Source: Antarctobacter albus (GTDB lineage: Bacteria > Pseudomonadota > Alphaproteobacteria > Rhodobacterales > Rhodobacteraceae). Taken from it: DNA of 64,000 bases. The stretch spans positions 120,519 to 184,518 of the forward strand of contig NZ_FMZI01000011.1 of the NCBI RefSeq assembly GCF_900101505.1. Reading direction: 5' to 3'. The number at the start of each line of letters is the position of its first letter. Positions within the stretch are counted from its first letter, which is position 1. Below are positions 1 through 7,754 of this stretch, one piece after another. A model generated the notes under the pieces. That model saw only the letters and a list, made by a program, of their open reading frames with translations, was not told where the DNA came from and searched no databases. Position numbers and translations under genes: made by a program.

Positions 1-387
1 GCCGCCTGACGGCGCTTATCCTCTTCCTGATCAGCCCAGGCGCGGGCCATCGCCACCGGGTCGCCGAAATTCGGAAGGGCGTGGGCTATTCGCGCTCTGC
101 TTCGAGTTCCTGCCAGCGGTCTACGATCCGTGCCGTGAACTCGGGGGAGAGTTGCGCCACAACCACAAAGCAATCCCGCTTTTCGAGGTAGTAGACCTGA
201 ACAGCGTGTTTCGTCCGTGTCCGGTCTCGATTTGATCTTCCTCCGATTGAGGTAGTTCAATCACGCCACGCTTGACCAGTGTCTCGATGCTGCGCTTCAC
301 ATCATCGTGGCGTTTCTCCAGCAACTCCGCGATCTCGCGGCTGCACATGGTCAGCGGTGCAGGTTCATCTTTCAGGAACAGGATCAT
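1..387 (-). pseudogene. Frameshifted Rha-family phage regulatory protein, remnant of an older element
   Basis: Reading from the ATG at 387, the first ~60 residues look like the Rha/pRha N-terminal domain (CSREIAELLEKRHDDVKRSI). The frame then breaks near 200. One extra base (TTC-AG read as TTC-CAG) would restore VYYLEKRDCFVVVAQLSPEF and VDRWQELEAE, the hallmark second half of Rha, ending at a TAG at 86-88. A further shift near 88 would continue into NFGDPVAMARAW towards the window edge, as in longer Rha/antirepressor proteins. At least one and probably two frameshifts are therefore present, and the gene is likely dead. An AGGG ribosome site precedes the ATG. It lies outside attL of the main prophage. 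The family assignment rests on motif recognition only. Confidence 0.7.
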
Positions 388-526
388 CTTGCGACCCTAT
401 TTTCGCGAAAGAATCGCACACTCAAAAACCTGAAGCGAAAACCGCAATCGACAAGGTGGGTAAAAAGGTGGCTTTTTGGAACGCGCCCCACATAAATGAT
501 ACTTTTCAATTACTTGCATGAAATTC
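388..526. other. Non-coding stretch between Rha remnant and attL
   Basis: No gene is supported here. The segment is less GC-rich than its surroundings and holds the upstream region of the Rha remnant, including short A/T tracts. On the other side of attL, 576-688 also contains no supported gene. No terminator or repeat could be recognised. Confidence 0.5.
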
Positions 527-575
527 ATGGTGCCCCCACACGGACTCGAACCGCGGACCTACTGATTACAAATCA
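527..575. other. attL, 49-bp copy of the tRNA-Thr 3' half
   Basis: These 49 bases are identical to 40236-40284 and correspond to the CCA end, T arm, variable loop and anticodon arm of the tRNA-Thr gene read on the minus strand. The identity stops at 576, where phage DNA begins, so no complete tRNA exists here. This is the displaced 3' end of the original target gene. The distance between the two copies gives an excised circle of 39,709 bp. Confidence 0.95.
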
Positions 576-688
576 CGACACGACGCAATGAAATCAGTGA
601 CTTACATAGAATTTGGCGTCAAAACGCATCGTTTGTTTTCAATGGCTTGCAATGCGTCCGAATTGGGCTGGTGCCGGGCTGCGCGTGT

Positions 689-898
689 TCAATCTGTCCG
701 CGCACCCCACAGAGGATCGGCGCCCGGATCGTAGTACCGCAGCATGTCAGATGCCCCTACATGGCGGCAGCGGCGGCACTTGCACCGGCGCAGGATCTGG
801 TCTCGCAATAGGCCGTGGCTCTCGCGTGGGGCGGGGACGGAGTTCTCGAAACCGCAGGCGGCGCACTTGAACCAGAGGTAGATCATGGCCGCGATCAT
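689..898 (-). CDS. Small zinc-ribbon phage protein
   Basis: A 69-residue protein with two cysteine pairs, CAAC near residue 12 and CKCRRC near residue 38, spaced as in a zinc ribbon. The intervening segment is basic, compatible with nucleic-acid binding. The start at 898 is preceded by a GAGGG ribosome site; a second ATG four codons later is less well placed. It is the last gene of the late operon, directly after the lysis genes and about 110 bp from attL. The general shape recalls small Com-type zinc regulators of Mu-like phages, but that is only an analogy and the function is unknown. Confidence 0.6.
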   Translation of the reverse strand: MIAAMIYLWFKCAACGFENSVPAPRESHGLLRDQILRRCKCRRCRHVGASDMLRYYDPGADPLWGARTD

Positions 899-941
899 AT
901 CCGGCCCTCACTTCGGAAAAGCAAGGACGTTCAGAACACCG

Positions 942-1148
942 CTATTCGATGCACCCGAAGGCGTCACAGGCCCTGTCCTGGTAGATCACCCAGCGCCCGA
1001 ACACCGGATCAGCCCCCAGGGCCTCGATAGTTTCCGGCCGCGCGTCGGGCGGCCGCTTGGACACGTCGCTGAACAACGCATCACTCGGCCCCAAGCACAT
1101 GCTCAAGGGCGCGACGAAGCTCATCATCAGTAAGGTGGTCGGTTTCAC
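942..1148 (-). CDS. Possible outer-membrane spanin (Rz1-like lipoprotein)
   Basis: A 68-residue protein starting inside the preceding spanin gene in another frame (68-nt overlap), the arrangement typical of Rz/Rz1 pairs. The N terminus has a short charged region, a hydrophobic stretch (LLMMSFVAPLSM) and a cysteine at residue 18, like a lipoprotein signal. The lipobox LSMC is imperfect because the residue before the Cys is Met rather than Gly, Ala or Ser. Two more cysteines lie near the C terminus. Position in the lysis cassette supports the role; the sequence alone would not. Confidence 0.5.
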   Translation of the reverse strand: MKPTTLLMMSFVAPLSMCLGPSDALFSDVSKRPPDARPETIEALGADPVFGRWVIYQDRACDAFGCIE

Positions 1149-1278
1149 TGTCGATCTCCTGTTGCCGTTCCAGGGTCCGCACGCGGCCGACGATCTCGGC
1201 CAGCTGCTCGGCGCGGATGTATTGCCAGGCGGCGACCGACCCGACCGCCACCAGCGCCGCCAGCAGCAGGCGGATCAT
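1081..1278 (-). CDS. Inner-membrane spanin (Rz-like)
   Basis: A 65-residue protein with one N-terminal membrane segment (LLLAALVAVGSVAAW, about residues 4-18) followed by a charged helical region with heptad-like spacing, the classic architecture of a short i-spanin. The ATG at 1278 overlaps the stop of the endolysin gene (ATGA), indicating translational coupling. Spanins bridge the periplasm and fuse the inner and outer membranes as the last step of lysis of Gram-negative hosts. The overlapping downstream frame is the candidate partner. Confidence 0.65.
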   Translation of the reverse strand: MIRLLLAALVAVGSVAAWQYIRAEQLAEIVGRVRTLERQQEIDSETDHLTDDELRRALEHVLGAE

Positions 1279-1760
1279 GGTAGCCACTCCCGGCCATCGA
1301 CCTTGAACCCGGGACAGGCCTTGGCGGCATAGTCGTTGTGACCCGTCACCCATTTCAGTTCGGTCAGTTCGGCCAGCTCGCCCAGGTACTCCTTGACCGC
1401 GATCCGCTGCGCCGAGGTGTAGAAGTCCGCAAAATAGGCGCCGGGCCGCAGGACGTTGGGCACCGTGCGCGCGGGGATCAGGCAGATCCCGATGGTGCCC
1501 CGGTTGCGCTCTCGGACATGGGCGCCGATCTCGGTGATCGAGCGGAGGAAATCGGTGTTCCACAGCACCGTCCCGTCCGTGCGGATGATCCGGTGATAGC
1601 CCACCTTGCGCCAGCGGTGCGGATACCCCTCGACATGCCAGCGCCAGAAGGCATCAAGCACCTCCTGGTCGCTCTTGCCATCGTCCCAGCCGCCCGGCGT
1701 GGCCGAGGTATGCAGGATCGCCTCGTGCACCGGGTATCGGGCTTTGCCCTGGTAGATCAT
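1275..1760 (-). CDS. Endolysin, N-acetylmuramoyl-L-alanine amidase
   Basis: A 161-residue amidase_2/PGRP-type enzyme that would cleave the amide bond between N-acetylmuramic acid and the stem peptide. Zinc-ligand motifs are visible: His in EAILHTSATP near the N terminus, and His and Cys in TGHNDYAAKACPGF near the C terminus. There is no signal peptide, so it depends on the holin for release. The ATG at 1760 is chosen because a strong GGAGG site lies just upstream and a longer reading would have no such site. It overlaps by 4 nt the small membrane gene before it and the spanin after it. Confidence 0.9.
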   Translation of the reverse strand: MIYQGKARYPVHEAILHTSATPGGWDDGKSDQEVLDAFWRWHVEGYPHRWRKVGYHRIIRTDGTVLWNTDFLRSITEIGAHVRERNRGTIGICLIPARTVPNVLRPGAYFADFYTSAQRIAVKEYLGELAELTELKWVTGHNDYAAKACPGFKVDGREWLP

Positions 1761-1900
1761 TCCGCTTCCTCCGTATGGACCGGCTGTGTTGGGGTGTCGT
1801 CGTGTGGCAGCAGCGCCGCCAGCAAGGCCATCAGGATCAGGACCAGGATGCGGTCCCAGCTGCATTGCAGCGTGCGCCTGGTATGAGACACGTCAGCCAT
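1757..1900 (-). CDS. 47-residue single-span membrane protein of the lysis cassette
   Basis: A short frame, MADVSHTRRTLQ..., with one hydrophobic segment (RILVLILMALLAALLP, about residues 17-32) and an acidic tail. The ATG at 1900 lies inside the end of the holin gene (8-nt overlap), and its TGA overlaps the endolysin ATG (ATGA). It is therefore sandwiched without gaps between holin and endolysin. It could be a second holin, a pinholin or an antiholin. No family is recognised; reality is supported by the tight coupling on both sides. Confidence 0.6.
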   Translation of the reverse strand: MADVSHTRRTLQCSWDRILVLILMALLAALLPHDDTPTQPVHTEEAE

Positions 1901-2201
1901 TGCGCCCGCCCCCCATGCGCCCGCGCACAATGTCCGCGATCAGTGCCCGGTCGGACAGCAGCGCCATCACCAGATCCAGGACCAGGTGCGCGCCCACGAC
2001 CAGGAACACCATGACCAGCGTTTCGGGGGCGCCGAACATTGCCGCGACAGGTTCGGACAGGCTCGCCCCCAACAGGGTGGAAGATCCCAGCTTCAGGATG
2101 CGGCGCAGGATCGGCGCACGATCCGCGTTGCGCAACGCCATGTAGATCGCCACGCCCAGCCAGGCCGCCCAATAGTCAGACCCTTTGTCGTACCAGGCCA
2201 T
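1893..2201 (-). CDS. Phage holin
   Basis: A 102-residue membrane protein with about three hydrophobic segments (YWAAWLGVAIYMAL, LLGASLSEPVAAMFG, TLVMVFLVVGAHLVLDLVMALL) and a basic Gly/Arg tail, consistent with a class I-type holin. A GGAGGGG ribosome site stands just before the ATG at 2201; an in-frame GTG at 2204 is an alternative start. It is the first lysis gene after the tail fibre gene and is followed by the endolysin, which fits the role of timing membrane permeabilisation. Confidence 0.75.
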   Translation of the reverse strand: MAWYDKGSDYWAAWLGVAIYMALRNADRAPILRRILKLGSSTLLGASLSEPVAAMFGAPETLVMVFLVVGAHLVLDLVMALLSDRALIADIVRGRMGGGRNG

Positions 2202-2230
2202 CACGCCCCTCCTTCATTCACGCCGCCGAC

Positions 2231-4486
2231 CTAGCCGACCAACCAGTTCGACCCGTTCCAGAACACGGGCACCGCATTGCCGCCGCCACCGGCGGAAACC
2301 GTCGCCCCGAACGCCGACACCGTGGCATCGGTCACAAAGGACCGATCCCCAACCGCCGGCGTTCCAGGCAGGCCCGCATAGGCAACCGGCGTGACCGCCA
2401 TGCGCCCGACCACTTCGAGGCCCGCCGGGGTCACGCTCACGACCTCTGTTCCCTGCACCTCAACCGCCAGCTCCGGCGCCGATCCTGCAGACGCCGCGTC
2501 GGGATCGAGGATCAGCTTGCCGGTCCCCGGCGCGCCCCGCTGCATCGGGTCAACAGGATCGAAGCCAAAGGCCGTCACCAGCCCCTCGTCCAGGTTGCAG
2601 ATCGCGAAAATCTCGTCGGCGGTCAGGATACGATCCCAAAGGCCAACCTCATCGAGGACCACCCAGGAGTTGTCCGACCCGTTCAGGTTCCAGGTCGCAT
2701 AGGACCCGGCGCCAAGCGCGGCCGGGATCTCCAGCACGGCGGAAAGGTTCGGATCATAGGGCAGACCGGACGCCGCGTAACAGGTGAATGTCGTTGTCGA
2801 AGCATCGTAGCTGACAACGCACCATTGCGAATTGGCGATATGGCTGGTGCTTTTGGTCGTCCAGTTCCGTTCGGTTTTCGAACCCGCAACCGTCAGCTCC
2901 AGCTCTATGAAGTTCGAGCGCGGCTTGATCGCCAGGATATTGGTCCCGCCGCCATCCTTGACCGTGAACGTGTTGTGGCTCCCGTCGACCGGGTTGCAGG
3001 TACACAGGGCCAGCGTCCAGTCGCTGGTCCAGTCGAAACTGGTATCCGCGACAGTCAGTCCGCCGCCGGCGCCATCCCCGGCCACACCGCTGCCATAGCG
3101 CGTGTCTGCGGCCTGCTTGGTGCCGCCCGCATTGGTGGCGACGGCACCGCTCACCGGGCAGGTCCATGCGTTCCCGCCCACATCGTCGAAGGACCACAGG
3201 CGCGACAGGCCACCACGGGGCAGGCCCACGCCGGGCAGTTGTGCCTCGGCCTGGACACGCGGCCCCTGGGGTATGACCTGCGAATTCGCGCCGCGCGTAA
3301 TCCGGTCGGCCCGGAAGCCGTGACCGTAGTAGACCACCGCGTTTTCCACGTAGACGTCACGCTTGAATTTCAGCGTCGTGTCGGGATCTTCACCGGCGAT
3401 GTTCTCCATCCAGGAGTTGCCGAACAGGCGTGTCCTGCTGCGCGTCCAGTGATCGCCCTTGATGTAGATGCCGTATTCGTCATGGCCGGCCATCTGGCCG
3501 CCGCTGACGTCGATCACGTTGTCCACCAGCTGACCGTTCCCGACATAGACACCGATCCGGCAATTCGTGACTTCGCCAACCCCAATGTGGTTGGCCTGAC
3601 AGAACGGGCTGCTGTCCGCGAGGCCCGCGCTGTTCTCCAGGCGAATGCCAATATCGCAGTCCACCGCCCCGGCGCGGAACGTCTCGTTGTACTGCGCGAC
3701 CCCTTCCGCCGCCGTCCAGTCCCAGCCCACGGCCGCGCCGATCACCAGCACGTTCGACAGCTCGCAGCCCCGCGCGCCGATGACCTCGATCCCGGTGAAG
3801 TTCTGGTAATTCGCATCGCCCGAGCTGGCCGAAATCGTGATGTTGCGCAGCGCCGCCGCCTGCACGCGCAGGCCAGCACCAGCCGCAGAACCGATCTGGA
3901 ACACCGATCCCGTATGCGTCGGCAGGATCACCACGGGGCGCAGGGCATGGCCGCCACCGCCCCGAACGCCGCCGCGCGGGTTGATCCCCTCGATCTCAAC
4001 GAAGCTATCGTAGGCAATGGGGGCATCCGTCCGGTACTGGCCCGGTTCGAGAATGATCTTGCCGCTGCCGTCCACCGCCTTGACCCGCTGGATCGCCGCG
4101 TTCATCAGCGCCGCCGTGTCGGCCGAGTTGTCCAGCGCGGGGTTCAGCTGCGAGAAGTACCAGATGCCGCTTTTCGGCTTGGCAAAGACCTTGCGGCCCC
4201 CGGCCACCGCCATTGCGGCCGCGTCGGTTTCATCATCGGCCGCGCGCTCGTAGAGGTATGGCCCGGCCTGCACATCGTCACCGACCGCCGGCAGCGGCCC
4301 GGTGTAGGCCGCCAGCGCAGCGGGCGAGGTCATGGGCTTGCGCGCCAGGGGCACGCCACCCAGCGTCACGCCGTCATGAATGCGCGCCTCGACGGTATCG
4401 GTTGCCATCGTCAGCTCGCCGGCGCTGCCGGTAAACAGGTTGTTCTGCGCGGCCGTCCCGCGCCGGTGTTGTAGCTGCTGCGCCAT
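2231..4486 (-). CDS. Tail fibre / tailspike with beta-helix and lectin-like regions
   Basis: A 751-residue receptor-binding protein candidate. The N terminus (HRRGTAAQNNLFTGSAGELT) is the motif that begins many phage fibre and spike proteins. Residues ~110-400 have the Asn/Gly/Val-rich pattern of right-handed beta-helix (pectate-lyase-like) spikes. Residues ~430-640 resemble a concanavalin/LamG-like jelly roll (RLWSFDDVGG..., GLWDRILTADEIFAICN). The C terminus is a short Gly-rich module ending FWNGSNWLVG. The start overlaps the stop of the adaptor gene (TGATG). No reverse transcriptase or template repeat was found nearby, so no diversity-generating system is proposed. Confidence 0.75.
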   Translation of the reverse strand: MAQQLQHRRGTAAQNNLFTGSAGELTMATDTVEARIHDGVTLGGVPLARKPMTSPAALAAYTGPLPAVGDDVQAGPYLYERAADDETDAAAMAVAGGRKVFAKPKSGIWYFSQLNPALDNSADTAALMNAAIQRVKAVDGSGKIILEPGQYRTDAPIAYDSFVEIEGINPRGGVRGGGGHALRPVVILPTHTGSVFQIGSAAGAGLRVQAAALRNITISASSGDANYQNFTGIEVIGARGCELSNVLVIGAAVGWDWTAAEGVAQYNETFRAGAVDCDIGIRLENSAGLADSSPFCQANHIGVGEVTNCRIGVYVGNGQLVDNVIDVSGGQMAGHDEYGIYIKGDHWTRSRTRLFGNSWMENIAGEDPDTTLKFKRDVYVENAVVYYGHGFRADRITRGANSQVIPQGPRVQAEAQLPGVGLPRGGLSRLWSFDDVGGNAWTCPVSGAVATNAGGTKQAADTRYGSGVAGDGAGGGLTVADTSFDWTSDWTLALCTCNPVDGSHNTFTVKDGGGTNILAIKPRSNFIELELTVAGSKTERNWTTKSTSHIANSQWCVVSYDASTTTFTCYAASGLPYDPNLSAVLEIPAALGAGSYATWNLNGSDNSWVVLDEVGLWDRILTADEIFAICNLDEGLVTAFGFDPVDPMQRGAPGTGKLILDPDAASAGSAPELAVEVQGTEVVSVTPAGLEVVGRMAVTPVAYAGLPGTPAVGDRSFVTDATVSAFGATVSAGGGGNAVPVFWNGSNWLVG

Positions 4487-5148
4487 CACACGCCCCCAAG
4501 GTCATAGCTGTTTGTCAAAATCGCGTCCTCGACCAGGCCCAGATCGAGCGGAAAGCTCAGCGGGTTTCCGGCGGCAAACGAGGCGAGGGCTGACAGGGCG
4601 CTGGCCAAGGCCGCCTCCGCATCGTCCCGCGCTTCCAGTGTCGCCGTCAGGGCCTCCACCACGTCGCCGGCGGCGACTTCGGACACTGCCGGGTTGCCGT
4701 CGCCGTCAAAGACCAGGATCGAGTTTGCCCGCGCCTCCGCCGTGACCCGCAGTTCCTCGGCCTCGCCAATGTGGCCGGGAAAGCGGATGCTGGACCGCAC
4801 GCCCTGGCGCAGCTCCTGCATCAGCATCATGGCCCGATCCATCTGCGCCTCTGCCGCCGTGCCACGCACGCCACCGCCGCCGGTCCAGCCCTGTTGCGGC
4901 GAGGTCTCGCGCTCGATCACCAGCGTCTCGCCATCGTAAAGCGCCGCCGCCGCCGTGCTGAGTGTCACCGCCCCATCGGCACCCGCCGCCGGGTCCACCG
5001 CGTAATCGTCCTCGGCCAACCGGGGCGCACCGCTGGCGCTGGAGATCCTGACGAAAATCGAGCCTTCGGTGTACTCGTGGCCGATAGTGTAGGGGCCGAC
5101 ACCGGCCACCGTATGCTCCACCTTGGCCGGTAGTAGATCGACAACCAT
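4486..5148 (-). CDS. Tail fibre adaptor, T7 fibre N-terminal-like
   Basis: A 220-residue protein whose first ~120 residues resemble the N-terminal domain of T7-type tail fibres, which docks to the nozzle: a beta-rich start (VGPYTIGHEYTEGSIFVRI), a typical LVIERETSPQQGW segment, and a helical MDRAMMLMQELRQ. The remainder is Ala-rich and helical and could connect to the separate fibre encoded next. Splitting the fibre into adaptor and spike subunits is common among podoviruses. The ATG at 5148 directly abuts the stop of the small upstream frame. Confidence 0.7.
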   Translation of the reverse strand: MVVDLLPAKVEHTVAGVGPYTIGHEYTEGSIFVRISSASGAPRLAEDDYAVDPAAGADGAVTLSTAAAALYDGETLVIERETSPQQGWTGGGGVRGTAAEAQMDRAMMLMQELRQGVRSSIRFPGHIGEAEELRVTAEARANSILVFDGDGNPAVSEVAAGDVVEALTATLEARDDAEAALASALSALASFAAGNPLSFPLDLGLVEDAILTNSYDLGGV

Positions 5149-5268
5149 TCAAGCGCCCTCCTGCTGCTGCTCGATGCCGCCCCGGCGTTGCGACGCCTCT
5201 TTCGCTGGGCCGGGGCGGCGGCACCGGCAGGGCTTGGCCCGCCGATGTTCTGGTGTGCTGTGGGTCAT
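5149..5268 (-). CDS. 39-residue basic Cys-containing peptide
   Basis: A very short frame, MTHSTPEHRRAKPCRCRRPG..., rich in Arg and Gln with a CRC pair. Its ATG overlaps the stop of the large gene upstream (ATGA), and its TGA directly precedes the ATG of the tail fibre adaptor, so it fills the gap exactly. The GGAGG in its last codons would be the ribosome site of the adaptor gene. It may be a real coupled gene or only a translated spacer. No family is recognised. Confidence 0.4.
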   Translation of the reverse strand: MTHSTPEHRRAKPCRCRRPGPAKEASQRRGGIEQQQEGA

Positions 5269-7754
5269 CGGGCACCGCCGATCACGTTGGTCATGTCCGG
5301 GGCGCGTTCCGGGGCCAGCTTGCCCCGTTCCCACCAGGTGCGGGTGCCGTAGTTGCGTTCGCGGTTGGCTTCCTGGCGCTCCCAGACGGCCTCGGCCTCG
5401 GGGTCCAGGAAGGCTTGTAGCTGGTCCGCCACGATCCGGTCGAAGGCGGCGCGCTGATACCAGAGGCTGGAGGCAACCGGGGTGTTGTACCGGGCGAAAT
5501 TCGCCACATCGCGGCCAAGAAAAGTGTCCTCGCGCGCGAAGGCCCGCGCGGCGTTGGAGGCGCCCAGGTTGATGACGTCACCGCCCAGGCCGATCATCGG
5601 CCCCGCGATGGTCTCGCCCAGGCCGCCGCCAAAGCGGTTCGTCTCGGCCGCGAAGAAATCCCCGAAGATCCCCAGGCCACCGCCCTGCGCCACGGCGGCC
5701 GCCCAGAATGCGCCGCTGTCCATCGGACGCGGATCGCGGGCCTTGCTCAGCTCCTTCAGCTGAACCGACAGTGCCCCCAGCAAGGTCAGGCCGACCACCA
5801 TCTGGGCCGCGTAGATCGCCCGGTCGGTGCCGGTCGGCAGGGCCACGAAGCGGCGATACTGGCCGATGGTCAGGGACAGGGCAAAGCCCTTGAACATGGT
5901 CGAGCTGCGCAGCAACTCTCCTGCGAAGGTGCCCGGCCGGGTATCGCCTACCGTTCGCGCCCTGCCCTCCAGGCGCATGGTCGGCACGGCGTATTCCAGC
6001 TGTTCCTCGATCATCATCTGCAGGCGCAGGGCCAGCCCCTCGGCCTCGGTGCGCGGCAGGCTGGACTGGTGTTCCAGCCAGTAGACCGGTGACAGGAAAT
6101 CGCCGCCACCCTGTTCGACGAACCGACCCTCGGGCGCGCGCAGCAGGTCCCAGTCCGCCGGGGTTATGCCCCTGTCCTGAAGGATCTTCGCCAGGGGCGC
6201 GTCCACCTCGTCCAGCGCGCGGTCGGCGTTCTGCGCCAGGTAGCCCGCGAACTCCAGCCGGAACGCGGTTTTCAGCATGTCGGTCCAGTAGGACAGGCCA
6301 GAGGCCCGGATGGTGAAACTGGTCAGCCGGTCGATGGTCTCGCTGGTCATCTGCTGCGCCAGGTAGCGGTTGCCTGCGGCGCCGGTGTCGGCCAGCGTCT
6401 CGGCCACATAGCCGGCGCGGCGGGCCATCTTGCGGTCGCCTGCACTGGCGGCCAGCTGCACGGCCCGGCCCAGGACGTTCTGCGGCTTCATGCCCGCGAT
6501 CCGCGCGGCCTTGCTCACCGTCACCAGGTCGGTCGGGGCCGAAAGGATCGCGGCGCCCAGCTTGGCCGAGGTGATCGCGCTGCGGGTGTTCGAGAAGAAC
6601 CGCGCAAGCGCCTCGTTCTCGGTGTTGTTCACGCTGCCGTCGAAATGGCTGAGCATGGTGCGGGCCAGGGCCGCCTTCTTGCCCACGGCAATCTCGGCCT
6701 GCGATTTTCCGGCCACGCGCTTTTGCGCGACCTGCACCGCGTATTCCAGCCCCAGCTTGGGGTTCGGCCCCAGAACGCGCATCTGGGCAATGTCGCGGGC
6801 CATGCCGTGCAGCCCGCCGATCAGCGACGAAAAGGGATCGCCCGATCCGAACCGCGCGTTGTAATCCAGCCAGTTGGACCCATCCCGGAAATGCAGCACG
6901 CGCGCATCTGCGCGGGTGTTGTAAAGCGCCTTGCCGCCCACGGCCATGCTCGGCTCGCGCTTGTTCCAGCCCTGCGTCACGATCCCGTTGTAGATCTCGC
7001 GCAGAAAGACGGTGGCGGTCTCTGCATCCGGCAGCTCGCCCTTTTCCGCGACAAAGGGTTTGCCGGTGGCGCGGTCCTCGATGCGGCTCCAGTCCAGCTT
7101 GTCACGGATGAAGGTCGACCAGGTGTCGAACCCCGCCTGCTGGATCACATGATGGTCATGGGTGTGCGTCACCCCGTAGTCGTCCAGCTTGCCAATGTCG
7201 CCGCCATGATCGTTGAAGGCCTGGCGCAGGCGTTCCTGCTGACGGCGCACCGCATCGGCCAGCTCTTTCGCCTTGGCGCTGCCGGTGTCCTCCAGGTGCA
7301 GCTCGCGCAGGACGTCCTGCAGCAGGGCCTTGTCACGGCTGCGGCCCAGGACGTCACGGCCCGTTGCCGTCAGCGCGTCCTGGATGCCGAAATTGACCGA
7401 CTGAATGTAGGCGTCGGACAGCGACCGGATGCTTTCCCCGGCAAAGCCGCTGGTCTCGGAATGCTCGATCAGGTCGCGGATCGCCAGGGCCGGGTCCGGC
7501 GCGTCCCCGATCAGCGTTGTCAGGCGGCGCATGGCCTGCAGCTGGTTCAGGACCGTGTGCCGGCGGGACCGTGCCTGGCGCCTGGTGGCCTCTTTCAGAT
7601 CCGCCAGCGCCGCCGCCTCGGCCGCCGGGCCGGGCATCACGCTTTCGTAGCGCGCCAGCAGCTGGTCGTATTCCCGCGCGGCCTCGTCGGCACGGGTCTT
7701 GTCCAGCTCGCCGTCCTCTACCGCCCGGTCCAGGCAATCATGGATATTTGCCAT
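5265..7754 (-). CDS. Large internal virion / DNA-ejection protein
   Basis: An 829-residue, mostly helical protein located where T7-like phages encode the largest ejection protein (gp16 position), between the lysozyme-bearing gene and the fibre genes. It has long amphipathic helices and two hydrophobic stretches in the last third (YAAQMVVGLTLLGALSV; AVAQGGGLGIFGDFF), which could insert into the host membrane during ejection. No catalytic motif is recognised. The ATG at 7754 overlaps the preceding stop (TGATG) and is preferred to an in-frame start 8 codons upstream. The role is inferred from order and composition, not from a recognised domain. Confidence 0.65.
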   Translation of the reverse strand: MANIHDCLDRAVEDGELDKTRADEAAREYDQLLARYESVMPGPAAEAAALADLKEATRRQARSRRHTVLNQLQAMRRLTTLIGDAPDPALAIRDLIEHSETSGFAGESIRSLSDAYIQSVNFGIQDALTATGRDVLGRSRDKALLQDVLRELHLEDTGSAKAKELADAVRRQQERLRQAFNDHGGDIGKLDDYGVTHTHDHHVIQQAGFDTWSTFIRDKLDWSRIEDRATGKPFVAEKGELPDAETATVFLREIYNGIVTQGWNKREPSMAVGGKALYNTRADARVLHFRDGSNWLDYNARFGSGDPFSSLIGGLHGMARDIAQMRVLGPNPKLGLEYAVQVAQKRVAGKSQAEIAVGKKAALARTMLSHFDGSVNNTENEALARFFSNTRSAITSAKLGAAILSAPTDLVTVSKAARIAGMKPQNVLGRAVQLAASAGDRKMARRAGYVAETLADTGAAGNRYLAQQMTSETIDRLTSFTIRASGLSYWTDMLKTAFRLEFAGYLAQNADRALDEVDAPLAKILQDRGITPADWDLLRAPEGRFVEQGGGDFLSPVYWLEHQSSLPRTEAEGLALRLQMMIEEQLEYAVPTMRLEGRARTVGDTRPGTFAGELLRSSTMFKGFALSLTIGQYRRFVALPTGTDRAIYAAQMVVGLTLLGALSVQLKELSKARDPRPMDSGAFWAAAVAQGGGLGIFGDFFAAETNRFGGGLGETIAGPMIGLGGDVINLGASNAARAFAREDTFLGRDVANFARYNTPVASSLWYQRAAFDRIVADQLQAFLDPEAEAVWERQEANRERNYGTRTWWERGKLAPERAPDMTNVIGGAR

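Noticed and set aside
2039..4474. Plus-strand open frame of ~810 codons
   Set aside because: Antisense shadow of the tail fibre gene; composition is unnatural and there is no ribosome site.
2231..5148. Diversity-generating retroelement at the tail fibre genes
   Set aside because: Considered because of similarity to BPP-1-like head genes, but no reverse transcriptase, variable/template repeat pair or accessory gene was found.
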